From positions 1-64,000 of the forward strand of contig NZ_WQPK01000045.1 of assembly GCF_018785265.1 (NCBI RefSeq): a stretch of DNA of 64,000 bases, written 5' to 3'. The translations under genes were made by a program, and so were the position numbers. Of this stretch, positions 43,300 through 51,475 are shown one piece after another. This DNA is from Collinsella aerofaciens. GTDB taxonomy: Bacteria > Actinomycetota > Coriobacteriia > Coriobacteriales > Coriobacteriaceae. Below the pieces are notes generated by a model. That model was not told the origin of the DNA, ran no database searches, and worked only from the letters and a program-made list of their open reading frames with translations. Position 1 is the first letter of the stretch. Each line of letters starts with the position of its first letter.

Positions 43300-43638
43300 A
43301 TGGCCAACAAGAAGAACAAGAAGAAGGCTCAGCAGCCGGCACCTGCCAACAACGCTGCCGCCAACTCCAAGGTTGAGGCCAAGAAGGCCGTTGCCAAGAA
43401 GAACGAGAAGGCTGCGAAGTCCAAGAAGAACGAGAAGCCTGGTTTCTTCGCCCGCACCAAGAAGTATTTCGCTTCGGTCAAGTCCGAGATGAAGCGTGTC
43501 ACGTGGCCCGATAAGAAGGAGCTCGTGAACTACTCGGTCGTCGTTTGCGCTTCTCTGGTCGTCGTCGGCGTCGTCATCGCTCTGCTCGATGCTGGCTTTG
43601 GCGAGGCTCTTGCTCTGTTCTCTGGATTGAGGGGCTAA
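43300..43638 (+). CDS. secE: Preprotein translocase subunit SecE
   Basis: A stabilising subunit of the SecYEG channel. A long Lys/Ala-rich N-terminal tail (about 1-50) leads to the conserved amphipathic helix with SEMKRVTWPDKKEL and one C-terminal membrane helix. It has 112 residues, longer than the minimal Gram-positive form because of the tail. It starts behind GGAGG. nusG follows 3 bp later. Confidence 0.93.
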   Translation: MANKKNKKKAQQPAPANNAAANSKVEAKKAVAKKNEKAAKSKKNEKPGFFARTKKYFASVKSEMKRVTWPDKKELVNYSVVVCASLVVVGVVIALLDAGFGEALALFSGLRG

Positions 43639-43641
43639 ACC

Positions 43642-44178
43642 ATGTCTAAGCGTTGGTACGTCGTTCACACTTACTCCGGATACGAGAACCGCGTAAAGTC
43701 CGATCTCGAGCATCGTATCGAGACCATGGGCATGCAGGACCGTATCTTTGATATCGAGATTCCTATGGAGCGCGTCACCGAGATTAAAGAGGGTGGCAAG
43801 CGCGAGACCAAGGATTCCAAGATCTTCCCGGGTTATGTCTTGGTCCGCATGGAGATGGATGACGATGCTTGGACGTGTGTTCGCAACACGCCCGGCGTCA
43901 CCGGTTTCCTGGGCGGCAACGGTAAGCCCGCACCGCTTTCCCGCGATGAGTACAATAAGATGACTCGTCGTCCCGGTAAGGGCGATTCGCCCAAGCGCAC
44001 CTCGGTTGATATTCAGGTCGGCACGTCCGTCCGCGTCACCGATGGCCCGCTTACCGACTTTGATGGCAAGGTCTCCGAGGTTAACACCGAGGCTGGTAAG
44101 CTCAAGGTCACGCTGATGATCTTTGGCCGCGAGACGCCGGTCGAGCTCGACTTTAACCAGGTCGCTGTCATCGCTTAA
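43642..44178 (+). CDS. nusG: Transcription termination/antitermination factor NusG
   Basis: Binds RNA polymerase and couples it to Rho or ribosomes. The NGN domain begins RWYVVHTYSGYENRV and includes FPGYVLVRMEM. The C-terminal KOW domain has GTSVRVTDGPLTDFDGKVSEV. The length of 178 residues is normal. Confidence 0.95.
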   Translation: MSKRWYVVHTYSGYENRVKSDLEHRIETMGMQDRIFDIEIPMERVTEIKEGGKRETKDSKIFPGYVLVRMEMDDDAWTCVRNTPGVTGFLGGNGKPAPLSRDEYNKMTRRPGKGDSPKRTSVDIQVGTSVRVTDGPLTDFDGKVSEVNTEAGKLKVTLMIFGRETPVELDFNQVAVIA

Positions 44179-44298
44179 GTTTTCGTCCGTTCGCGCGAGC
44201 GTGCTTCTTCTGTGACTGCTCATCTCAGGAGTGCTTCTAACACGTGCGTGCTTACGATATAGCAAGTACTTCACACTCGTGATTCGAAAGGAATGACC

Positions 44299-44727
44299 AT
44301 GGCTGAGAAGAAGGTTGCCAACGTCATTAAGCTCCAGATTCCTGCTGGTGCAGCTAACCCCGCTCCTCCCGTCGGCCCCGCCCTGGGCGCTGCTGGCGTG
44401 AACATCATGCAGTTCTGCCAGGCCTTTAACGCCGAGACGCAGGACAAGAAGGGCGACATTATCCCCGTTGAGATCTCTGTCTACGAGGATAAGTCCTTCT
44501 CCTTCATCACCAAGACCCCGCCGGCGGCTCACCTCATCAAGAAGGAGCTGAACCTCAAGTCTGGTTCCGCTAAGCCCCAGGCCGACAAGGTTGGTCAGCT
44601 CTCCCAGGAGCAGCTCACCAAGATCGCCGAGATCAAGATGCCGGACCTCAATGCCAACGACATTGACGCCGCCAAGAAGATCATCGCCGGTACCGCCCGT
44701 TCCATGGGCGTCACCATCGCTGAGTAG
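44299..44727 (+). CDS. rplK: 50S ribosomal protein L11
   Basis: Part of the GTPase-associated centre. It begins [20 protein letters not shown] and contains [18 protein letters not shown] and the C-terminal RNA-binding domain with GTARSMG. ATG 44299 is preferred to 44293 because AAAGGA directly abuts the first ATG. It has 142 residues. Confidence 0.96.
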   Translation: MAEKKVANVIKLQIPAGAANPAPPVGPALGAAGVNIMQFCQAFNAETQDKKGDIIPVEISVYEDKSFSFITKTPPAAHLIKKELNLKSGSAKPQADKVGQLSQEQLTKIAEIKMPDLNANDIDAAKKIIAGTARSMGVTIAE

Positions 44728-44739
44728 CGATTTCTTATG

Positions 44740-44773
44740 GTAACGACGGGTGCTCCGAGCGGGGCGCCCGTTA
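44740..44773 (+). other. Hairpin in the rplK-rplA spacer
   Basis: ACGGGTGC and GCGCCCGT can pair around a C/G-rich loop in the 117-bp leader of rplA. L1 represses its own operon by binding leader RNA in many bacteria, but I cannot show that this is the site. Confidence 0.35.
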
Positions 44774-44844
44774 AATGTGTGCAATAGGGCACACGATACG
44801 ATGTGGGAGGGCTCACGCCCGTTTAACCACAGGAGGTAATGCAC

Positions 44845-45552
44845 ATGGCTAAGCATGGTAAGAGCTATAACGCCGCTGCCGAGAAGATCGACCGCGCCAC
44901 GCTCTACACCCCCCTTCAGGCTGCCAAGCTCATCAAGGAGCTCGACACCGCCAAGTTCGACGAGACCGTCGAGGCCCACTTCCGTCTGGGCATCGATACT
45001 CGTAAGGCCGACCAGAACATCCGTGGTTCTATCTCCCTGCCCCACGGCACCGGCAAGACCGTTCGTGTTGCCGTCTTCGCCGAGGGCGAGAAGGCCCGCG
45101 AGGCTGAAGCTGCCGGCGCCGACATCATCGGTTCCGACGAGCTCGTCGCCCAGATCCAGAAGGGCGAGATCAACTTCGACGCCGCTATCGCTACGCCGAA
45201 CATGATGGCCAAGGTTGGCCGCATCGGTAAGATCCTTGGTCCCCGTGGTCTCATGCCGAACCCCAAGCTCGGCACCGTGACCATGGACGTCGCCAAGATG
45301 GTCTCCGAGCTCAAGGCTGGCCGCGTTGAGTACCGCGCCGACCGCTACGGCATCTGCCACGTGCCCCTGGGCAAGAAGTCCTTCTCTGAGCAGCAGCTCG
45401 TCGAGAACTACGCTGCCCTGTACACCGAGATCCTGCGCGTCAAGCCCTCTTCTGCTAAGGGCAAGTACGTCAAGTCCATCTCCGTGTCTTCCACCATGGG
45501 CCCTGGCGTCAAGGTCGATCCCGCTGTCCAGCGTGACTTCCTGGCTGAGTAA
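44845..45552 (+). CDS. rplA: 50S ribosomal protein L1
   Basis: Binds the L1 stalk of 23S rRNA. It includes the [12 protein letters not shown] stretch, [20 protein letters not shown], and the C-terminal [13 protein letters not shown] 44845 is eight bases after AGGAGG; ATG 44839 is too close. It has 235 residues. No rplJ or rplL follows, so the usual cluster is broken here. Confidence 0.96.
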   Translation: MAKHGKSYNAAAEKIDRATLYTPLQAAKLIKELDTAKFDETVEAHFRLGIDTRKADQNIRGSISLPHGTGKTVRVAVFAEGEKAREAEAAGADIIGSDELVAQIQKGEINFDAAIATPNMMAKVGRIGKILGPRGLMPNPKLGTVTMDVAKMVSELKAGRVEYRADRYGICHVPLGKKSFSEQQLVENYAALYTEILRVKPSSAKGKYVKSISVSSTMGPGVKVDPAVQRDFLAE

Positions 45553-45589
45553 CTGCTAGTTACTGCTTGAGCAAAGCAAGCATTGCTAA

Positions 45590-45628
45590 AGAAACCCGGT
45601 TCTGCCTTGCGCAGGACCGGGTTTCTTG
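45590..45628 (+). terminator. Terminator after rplA
   Basis: AAACCCGGTTCTGC and GCAGGACCGGGTTT pair around TTGC, with one mismatch, and are followed by CTTGC. Confidence 0.75.
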
Positions 45629-45640
45629 CTATCGCGTCAA

Positions 45641-45679
45641 AACCACCTCAAAGGGGACAGTGTCCCCTTTGAGGTGGTT
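45641..45679 (-). repeat. 3'-end hairpin, GGGACAG-loop family, copy 3 (perfect palindrome)
   Basis: AACCACCTCAAAGGGGACA, one G, and the exact complement form a 39-bp palindrome. It overlaps the TAA stop of the metallophosphoesterase gene and lies behind the rplA terminator. Confidence 0.8.
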
Positions 45680-46388
45680 ACCAGGGTGTTCTTGCGGTTG
45701 AGGACTCGATTGCCTCGTGGCGTTTGAGCTCCCGGCGCATGGTTTGCGAATTGAGCCAGGCTGCCTGCCAGCCACGGATGGGGTAGCGCTTCTGGTCGAG
45801 CTCAAACTGTGTATAGCCGCAGGCGTTGATGATCGTCGTTCCACACACATGCTGACGCTCGCGCCGAAAATCGCAACCGTAGCTTTGGTGCACATGCCCG
45901 TGCACCATGTAGTCGGGATTCCAGGATTCGAGTGCTGTGTTAAAGCATTCGAATCCTCGATGCGGCAGATCGTCCAGATCACCCATACCGGCGGCGGGTG
46001 CATGGGTAAGCAGAATGTCGCACCCGCCGACCATCCTAACCTTACGCGACAGCTTACGCATGCGCTTGGACATCTCGCGTTCGGTGTACATGTTGGCGCC
46101 GTCGCGATAACGCATGGACCCGCCAAGGCCCGCAATGCGAATCCCTCGGTACGTGTACACGCTGTCCTCTACGCAGATACATCCACCCGGTGCATGACGT
46201 GCGTAGCGGTCATCGTGATTGCCGCGCACGTAGATGAGCGGTTTGTTGATGACCGTAACCAAAAACTCAAGATAGTCCGGGTCCAGATCGCCGGCGGACA
46301 AAATCAGGTCGACTCCCTCAAAGCGTTCCTTGCGAAAGCACTCCCAAAGGCATCGTTCTTCGGTATCGGCTATGGCAAGGATTTTCAT
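45678..46388 (-). CDS. Calcineurin-like metallophosphoesterase (YfcE/COG0622-like)
   Basis: The substrate is unknown. Metal-binding motifs are GDLDPD, GNHDDR, HAPAAG and GHVHQS. The first motif is ADTEER where most relatives have DxH, so one metal ligand is Glu instead of His. It has 236 residues with no signal peptide. It overlaps the upstream ParB/BMP gene by 4 bp, so the two are co-expressed. The TAA stop lies inside a palindromic repeat. Confidence 0.8.
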   Translation of the reverse strand: MKILAIADTEERCLWECFRKERFEGVDLILSAGDLDPDYLEFLVTVINKPLIYVRGNHDDRYARHAPGGCICVEDSVYTYRGIRIAGLGGSMRYRDGANMYTEREMSKRMRKLSRKVRMVGGCDILLTHAPAAGMGDLDDLPHRGFECFNTALESWNPDYMVHGHVHQSYGCDFRRERQHVCGTTIINACGYTQFELDQKRYPIRGWQAAWLNSQTMRRELKRHEAIESSTARTPW

Positions 46389-48301
46389 AGGGCAGGGACT
46401 TTCGGCTCATCGTCGAGCTGCGGAATGGTGCCTACCACGTTGTCCGCCAGCCAATTCATCTCGACAATCTGCGTGCTCGGCAGCGGAGGGAAGCCTTCGA
46501 TCTGTACCACGCCGTTCTGGCTGTGGAGCTCGCCGCCAAAGGGGTTGATGGATCCCACAACAATGCCGTTGCGGAGCAACTGCACGAGTTTGCGCGTTTG
46601 GTAGGGTAGGCCCGGAGCGTAACGGATGTCGATAACGCCGGAGCTCATGCCATACCAGTAGTTGACAGCGCGCACTTGGTTGTCGTCGCTGGTCTCGTCC
46701 CACGTGCCGTGCAGAAGGCTGCGAACGATGAGCTCGTAGTAACGGCCCCAGTTCCATACGGGCATGGCGATGCCGGTGACTTTGCCGTCGACCAAGCGGT
46801 GAAGCCCGTAGGCCCTTGGGTCTTCGAGCGATTTTGACATGTCAGCGCCGGTCATGACGCTCACGCCTTCGCGGCACATGGCCTCGGCAAGACCACCGGC
46901 AGGCACATCGCCCCAGGTGAGGATTACCTGCGCGCGGGGGTCGAGCAGTGAGGCGCCAATCGCAAAGGCGTTAATCTCGCTGAGTGCGCCCGAGGCGAAG
47001 ACCGACGCGTGGTAACCGATGCGGTGGTTGTCCGCCATGCTGGCGGCAAGGGCGCCCAGCAGAAACTTGGCCTCGTACATCTTGCCAAAGTACGAACGGA
47101 CGCTTTGATGGGGAAGGCCGATAGAGCAGTTGAGGAACCGAACCCGGGGATACTCAACGGCAGCCCTGAGCGTGTATTCCATCAGGCGGTGCGAGGTCGA
47201 GAAGATGACGTTTGCTCCATGTTTGACAGCCGTTTCCACGGCGGCGTAGAACACATCCGGATCGTGACAGTCCTCGAACGCCTCGGTGCGCACGATACCG
47301 CCAAAGTGCTCATCGAGATACTGACGCCCTTGGTCGTGCAGACTGTCCCAGCTCGACGCCGCACAGGGGAACTCATGGATAAAGGCGATACGCAGGGGGT
47401 TGGCCGCCGAATAGACAGTCTTGCCCATAAAGAAGTTGAGCACGCCAGAGGTGGACTTGGCGGGCGACTCCTCCTCATCGACGCTCGGCGCTTCGACAAG
47501 ATCGACCTTGTCCTCGTCATTTTTGCCGGCAATGACCAGCTCGCGCCAAATCTTGCACAGGCGGTTTACGACGATATCCGTCGGCGTATCCAGCAGGCGG
47601 TCCTGGTTGTACACATTGAGGTAAACGAGCATGGCGTCGGCAGGCGTAATGTCCAGGTGGTCGCCGCCTGCGCGAAGGTAGGCGCGCTTAAAGAGCAGGA
47701 AGGTGTGGCGCAGGTAGTCGACCTTTTTCTGCGGCCATTTTTCGATAAGGTTCTGACCGAGCATCTTGGCGAGCGTCTCGTAGCTTCCCTCACGCGAGAA
47801 CTCGATCTCGTATAGGGGGCAGACGCGCCAAAACGCGCAGAATTCACCGTACAGGCGGCTTTCGACGGAATCCCATGTGCCGGGGTAGAGACGGGTAACC
47901 CTGGCCGAAACCGTTGGAGCGTCCAGGAATTTGAGGACACTGACGCGTTTGTTGCCTTCCTGGACATAGAACCGATGCATGAACTCGGTGACGATGATGG
48001 GGTCGCGATAGCCCTCGGTTACCTGGATATCGTAGAGGTTGGACCACTTGCGGGCGAACTCGGTGTTAAACGGCAGCAGGGGCATAAAGTTGCATGAAAA
48101 GGCGGACTGACGGCCTTTGGTGACCGTGCCGACGACCATTTCGAGCGGAATATCCCGCAGGCCGACGCTCACTCGCTGACCTAAGGGGAGCTGAGCAACC
48201 AAGCTATCGAGGTCCGTAAGGTATGGATGCTCGCTTTGGCTGATGGCGCGACGGCGTCCCTGCTCGCCGCGCTTGCGTGCTTGACGATAGGCCTCTTCCA
48301 T
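46385..48301 (-). CDS. Cytoplasmic ParB-like/BMP (PnrA-like) fusion protein
   Basis: The N-terminal part has a ParB/sulfiredoxin-like segment near 108-130 with the motif YVQEGNKRVSVLKF. A mainly helical middle part spans about 160-300. From about 300 to the end it looks like a BMP/PnrA periplasmic nucleoside-binding domain (IAFIHEFP, NVIFSTSHRLMEYTL, GYHASVFASG). There is no signal peptide or lipobox, so it is intracellular. It may sense a nucleoside or similar ligand; no ABC transporter is adjacent. It has 638 residues. The metallophosphoesterase overlaps its stop. Confidence 0.65.
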   Translation of the reverse strand: MEEAYRQARKRGEQGRRRAISQSEHPYLTDLDSLVAQLPLGQRVSVGLRDIPLEMVVGTVTKGRQSAFSCNFMPLLPFNTEFARKWSNLYDIQVTEGYRDPIIVTEFMHRFYVQEGNKRVSVLKFLDAPTVSARVTRLYPGTWDSVESRLYGEFCAFWRVCPLYEIEFSREGSYETLAKMLGQNLIEKWPQKKVDYLRHTFLLFKRAYLRAGGDHLDITPADAMLVYLNVYNQDRLLDTPTDIVVNRLCKIWRELVIAGKNDEDKVDLVEAPSVDEEESPAKSTSGVLNFFMGKTVYSAANPLRIAFIHEFPCAASSWDSLHDQGRQYLDEHFGGIVRTEAFEDCHDPDVFYAAVETAVKHGANVIFSTSHRLMEYTLRAAVEYPRVRFLNCSIGLPHQSVRSYFGKMYEAKFLLGALAASMADNHRIGYHASVFASGALSEINAFAIGASLLDPRAQVILTWGDVPAGGLAEAMCREGVSVMTGADMSKSLEDPRAYGLHRLVDGKVTGIAMPVWNWGRYYELIVRSLLHGTWDETSDDNQVRAVNYWYGMSSGVIDIRYAPGLPYQTRKLVQLLRNGIVVGSINPFGGELHSQNGVVQIEGFPPLPSTQIVEMNWLADNVVGTIPQLDDEPKVPAL

Positions 48302-48356
48302 GGTGTCTACTCCCTTAGTCGTTTAAACAACGATATAAACCATGGTACCACGAATG

Positions 48357-48397
48357 AAAACCACTACAAAGATGCCTGTCCCCTTTGCGGTGGTTTA
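48357..48397 (-). repeat. 3'-end hairpin, GGGACAG-loop family, copy 4
   Basis: On the coding strand of MscS, AAACCACCGCAAAG pairs with CTTTGTAGTGGTTT around GGGACAGGCAT. The first TAA of the element is the MscS stop codon. Confidence 0.75.
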
Positions 48398-49162
48398 GGC
48401 GATGATGGGGGCGATGGCGCGGATGCAGGCGTCGGCTGCCGTGAAAGTAGTGCTGTCGTCGCTGACGATAAAGATGATCTTGCCCTTGATGCCAAAGTCG
48501 CCGATCTCGCTAAAGAGTACGTAGGGCTCCTTGTCAAAGCCCGAGATGGGAAGCACGGCGGCCTTGGTGGCGTCGGTGAGCTCATCTGCCAGCGCGTCCA
48601 GTGAAGCCCACTTGGACGTGTCCTTGACCGCGACGGGCACGGCCACGCGCCCAAAGGGCATCAAATGCACGAGCGTGTTCTTGGAGATGTTGGAATTGGG
48701 CACAATGATGGTCTGTCCACAGGCATCCTCAATCGTCGTATGGCGCCAAGTGATGTCTTGGACAACGCCGGATACGCCGCCGACCTCGATATTGTCGCCG
48801 GGTTTGATGATGCCCATAAAGGTCACCTGCATGCCGCCGATAAGGTTTGATAGCGTGTCCTGAAAGCCGAGCGAGATGGCGATGCCGCCGACGCCAAGAG
48901 CGGCGACGAGGGCGTTTGCATTAATGCCAAAACAGTTGTCGAGGATAAAGCTGCCGCCAATCATCCAGATGACGGCGCGCGCGATGTTGATGAAGATACT
49001 CGATGCCGGAAGCGGGTTATCGTCTCGGTTAAGCAGATGGTTCAGGGTCTTGGATACGACCTTGGCGGCGACGGCGGTGCCTATCGCCAAGATGACGGCC
49101 CAGATGATGTTGTGGACCCACCGTTGCTCAAAGAAATGAAGAATTGGCTCAAACAATTCCAT
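48395..49162 (-). CDS. Small-conductance mechanosensitive channel, MscS family
   Basis: Opens under membrane tension to release solutes. Three membrane helices lie in the first 110 residues. The pore helix TM3 reads ALVAALGVGGIAISLGFQDT. The beta domain follows, with GDNIEVGGVSGVV and IIVPNSNISKN. The C-terminal cage domain is shorter than in E. coli MscS. It has 255 residues. It is transcribed leftward with no close partner. Confidence 0.88.
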   Translation of the reverse strand: MELFEPILHFFEQRWVHNIIWAVILAIGTAVAAKVVSKTLNHLLNRDDNPLPASSIFINIARAVIWMIGGSFILDNCFGINANALVAALGVGGIAISLGFQDTLSNLIGGMQVTFMGIIKPGDNIEVGGVSGVVQDITWRHTTIEDACGQTIIVPNSNISKNTLVHLMPFGRVAVPVAVKDTSKWASLDALADELTDATKAAVLPISGFDKEPYVLFSEIGDFGIKGKIIFIVSDDSTTFTAADACIRAIAPIIA

Positions 49163-49205
49163 GTAGGGAAACCTCCTAATGATCGTCCAACCATGATACC
49201 CACCA

Positions 49206-49241
49206 AGAAGCCCGTCCGATCAAATTCGGACGGGCTTCTGT
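49206..49241. terminator. Terminator between the 5'-nucleotidase and mscS genes
   Basis: GAAGCCCGTCCGA and TCGGACGGGCTTC are a perfect 13-bp stem, with CTTCTTGG following on the minus strand. Confidence 0.7.
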
Positions 49242-49290
49242 GCTCGATATAAGGTTTACGCGGCGGGGCTGCAAGGCCCGGCGGTGTAGC

Positions 49291-51315
49291 TTAGCGTCGA
49301 CGCTTCCAGATAATGCCGAGCATGATGACGATGATGCCGCCGATAAGGCACGCGCCAACTACTGCCAGCGTGCGGTCTCCCGTTGCAGCGAGCTTACCGG
49401 TCGTCTTCTTGGTGATGACCTTCGTGGTCGTCGTGTCCGTCTTAGGCGAGGGTTTAGGCGTCGGGGCCGGTGTGGGCGTGGGGTCCACGGCTGCGGAGCC
49501 AAAGCTGATGGTGCCGGCGAGCCCGGCCATCTTGCTCTCCCAGCCGTTCTGCCCAATCAGCGCCCTCAGCGCCGCCTCGCACGTGCCCCACTCGGTGTAC
49601 TTGGTGGCGTGTGCAAAGGTGGGAAAGTCGGTCGTGTTGGTAATGATGTAGTTGTTGGTGGCGACGGTATAGGTCTTGGCGGGGTCGAGCGTACTGCCGT
49701 CTTTGGTGAGTGTGGCACTCACAATGCGCTTGCCTTCGGGCTGCGTCCAATCAATCGCCACGTTGATGCCGCCAAAGGAGAGAACGCTGCCAGAGTCATC
49801 GCGCCACTTGTACTTGTCTTGCGCCTCCTGCTCGGTGTGACCGGCCGCCACATAAGCCTGCTGAAGCTCGTAGCTGTCGTTGCAATCGTCGCTAATTTGT
49901 AGCGAGTGCTCGAGCGCTGCGAGGAAGTCCGCGCCGGTCATGGTCCAGGTCTCCACGGTGTTGCCGTAGGGCGAGATAGCGATGACGTTGCCGGCGGTCA
50001 CGTTGCCCGCCGCGATGCCGCCGCGGATGCCGCCAGCGTTCTCGATAGCGAGGTCTGCGCTCGTCAGGGCAAGATAGGAGCCGCAAATCACATGGCCGAT
50101 GGTCTGGGCCTTGGTGGTGTCGCCCGGGTTGCTGGGGCGGAAATCGGTGGTGCGCACCATTTCCCAACCATGCGTGCCTGCCGCGTCCTCGCCGTAGAAA
50201 TAGTCAGTGGCGGATGTGCCGAGCACCTTGTTCGATTCGATTTCAAAGGCGTCGTCGAGCGGCTTGATCTTGTTGCGGACGGCTTTAAGGCGGCTTTGGT
50301 AGTCGGAGCCCTTGTCGGGGTCTGCCAAAAGGTCGTTGACGTTCTTGGCGGTGTAGAGCTTCTCGTCGCTGCCGTCTGCAGGGACCGTGACCGTGTCATC
50401 GTCGGTGCTTTCGGTGCCCTTGGTGTCGTACTCGTAGGGGACGGAAAGCAGCCCCACCTCGGCAAAGGCGCTGCCTGCCTCGACAACGTGGATCGTCTTG
50501 CCGTCGGCTCCCGTCACCTTCTCGTTAAGGTTGATGTGCTCGTGGCCTGCGATAAGGGCATCGACGCCAGCGAGTTGTGTGGCAAAGGTCTTAGCGTCGA
50601 GCGTGTGCGCGATACACACAACAACATCGCAGCCCTCCTTGCGCAGCTGCTCTGCCTCGGCATTGATGGCGTTTGCGGCACTCGAGAAGCTGGTGCCCGC
50701 GACCAGGTCTGCGCGCAGCGAGGAACCTAGCGACTCATCCATGGCTCCGACGACGCCGACCTTGATTTTGTAGTCGAATGTGGAGTGATCCTCGCTATCC
50801 TCCCAGGTGCGATTGAGCGTCTTCGTGATGCTCGAGCTCCATACGCCGCTCGTAGACTTCGCGTTCGCGCAGAGTATGGCGAAGGGCGTGCCGGTGGTGC
50901 TGTAGCCGGTCATGGTACGGAGTTTGTCTGCGCCGTAGCTCCAGTCATGGTTGCCTGGCGTGGTCGCGTCGTAGCCGTCGGCGTAGAAGGTGTCCATGAG
51001 CTCGGCGATGCTCTTGCCCTCGCTCATGGTGGCGAAGGACTGTCCGTGGAAGGTGTCGCCCGCATCGAGCAAAAGATCGGGGGCGCTGCTTTGGGCGCTA
51101 TAGAGAACTGCCAGTCCGTCGAAGCCGACGGTGCCGGTGCCCTTGCTTTCGTTGTAGCTGTACTTGTAGCTGCCGTGGATGTCGTTGGTGTGCATGACGG
51201 CCACGGAGCCGTCAATAGCGGCGGGCAGGTTCCCCGCGAAAGCGAGGCTTGGGATGCCTGCGAGCGCGCCGGCAAACAACGCGGCGGCTAACGCAAGGCG
51301 GGGGAGTCTTTTCAT
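49291..51315 (-). CDS. Cell-surface 5'-nucleotidase/2',3'-cyclic phosphodiesterase
   Basis: Releases phosphate and nucleosides from extracellular nucleotides. A signal peptide (about 1-27, ending AFA) precedes the metallophosphatase domain: MHTNDIHGSY, LLDAGDTFHGQ, PGNHDWSYG, and AGHEHINL. The C-terminal 5'-nucleotidase domain (about 350-600) follows. A Pro/Thr-rich spacer, then LAATGD, a membrane helix and WKRRR form a sortase-type anchor with Ala where the LPxTG Pro would be. It has 674 residues. It is transcribed alone, leftward. Confidence 0.88.
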   Translation of the reverse strand: MKRLPRLALAAALFAGALAGIPSLAFAGNLPAAIDGSVAVMHTNDIHGSYKYSYNESKGTGTVGFDGLAVLYSAQSSAPDLLLDAGDTFHGQSFATMSEGKSIAELMDTFYADGYDATTPGNHDWSYGADKLRTMTGYSTTGTPFAILCANAKSTSGVWSSSITKTLNRTWEDSEDHSTFDYKIKVGVVGAMDESLGSSLRADLVAGTSFSSAANAINAEAEQLRKEGCDVVVCIAHTLDAKTFATQLAGVDALIAGHEHINLNEKVTGADGKTIHVVEAGSAFAEVGLLSVPYEYDTKGTESTDDDTVTVPADGSDEKLYTAKNVNDLLADPDKGSDYQSRLKAVRNKIKPLDDAFEIESNKVLGTSATDYFYGEDAAGTHGWEMVRTTDFRPSNPGDTTKAQTIGHVICGSYLALTSADLAIENAGGIRGGIAAGNVTAGNVIAISPYGNTVETWTMTGADFLAALEHSLQISDDCNDSYELQQAYVAAGHTEQEAQDKYKWRDDSGSVLSFGGINVAIDWTQPEGKRIVSATLTKDGSTLDPAKTYTVATNNYIITNTTDFPTFAHATKYTEWGTCEAALRALIGQNGWESKMAGLAGTISFGSAAVDPTPTPAPTPKPSPKTDTTTTKVITKKTTGKLAATGDRTLAVVGACLIGGIIVIMLGIIWKRRR

Positions 51316-51379
51316 GGCAGTTTCCTTAGTCCTTAGCCAGAATGTCTGGTTGAATATCGGATTATCGACATCATATGCG

Positions 51380-51419
51380 AAAACCGCCGCAAGGGCGTCT
51401 GTCCCTTAGCGGCGGTTTT
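51380..51419 (-). repeat. 3'-end hairpin, GGGACAG-loop family, copy 5
   Basis: On the minus strand, AAAACCGCCGCTAAG pairs with CTTGCGGCGGTTTT around GGGACAGACGCC. It lies 15 bp beyond copy 6, in tandem with it. Confidence 0.75.
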
Positions 51420-51434
51420 GACGTTTGCGCAGAT

Positions 51435-51475
51435 AAAACCTGCCAAAATAAACCTGTCCCTATTTGGCAGGTTTT
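51435..51475 (-). repeat. 3'-end hairpin, GGGACAG-loop family, copy 6
   Basis: On the minus strand, AAAACCTGCCAAA pairs perfectly with TTTGGCAGGTTTT around TAGGGACAGGTTTAT. The TAA of the ABC ATPase gene forms the start of the left arm. Confidence 0.8.

Noticed and set aside
43255..45360. 701-codon open frame antisense to secE, nusG, rplK and rplA
   Set aside because: It spans four ribosomal and secretion genes and includes their intergenic regions; not credible as a protein.
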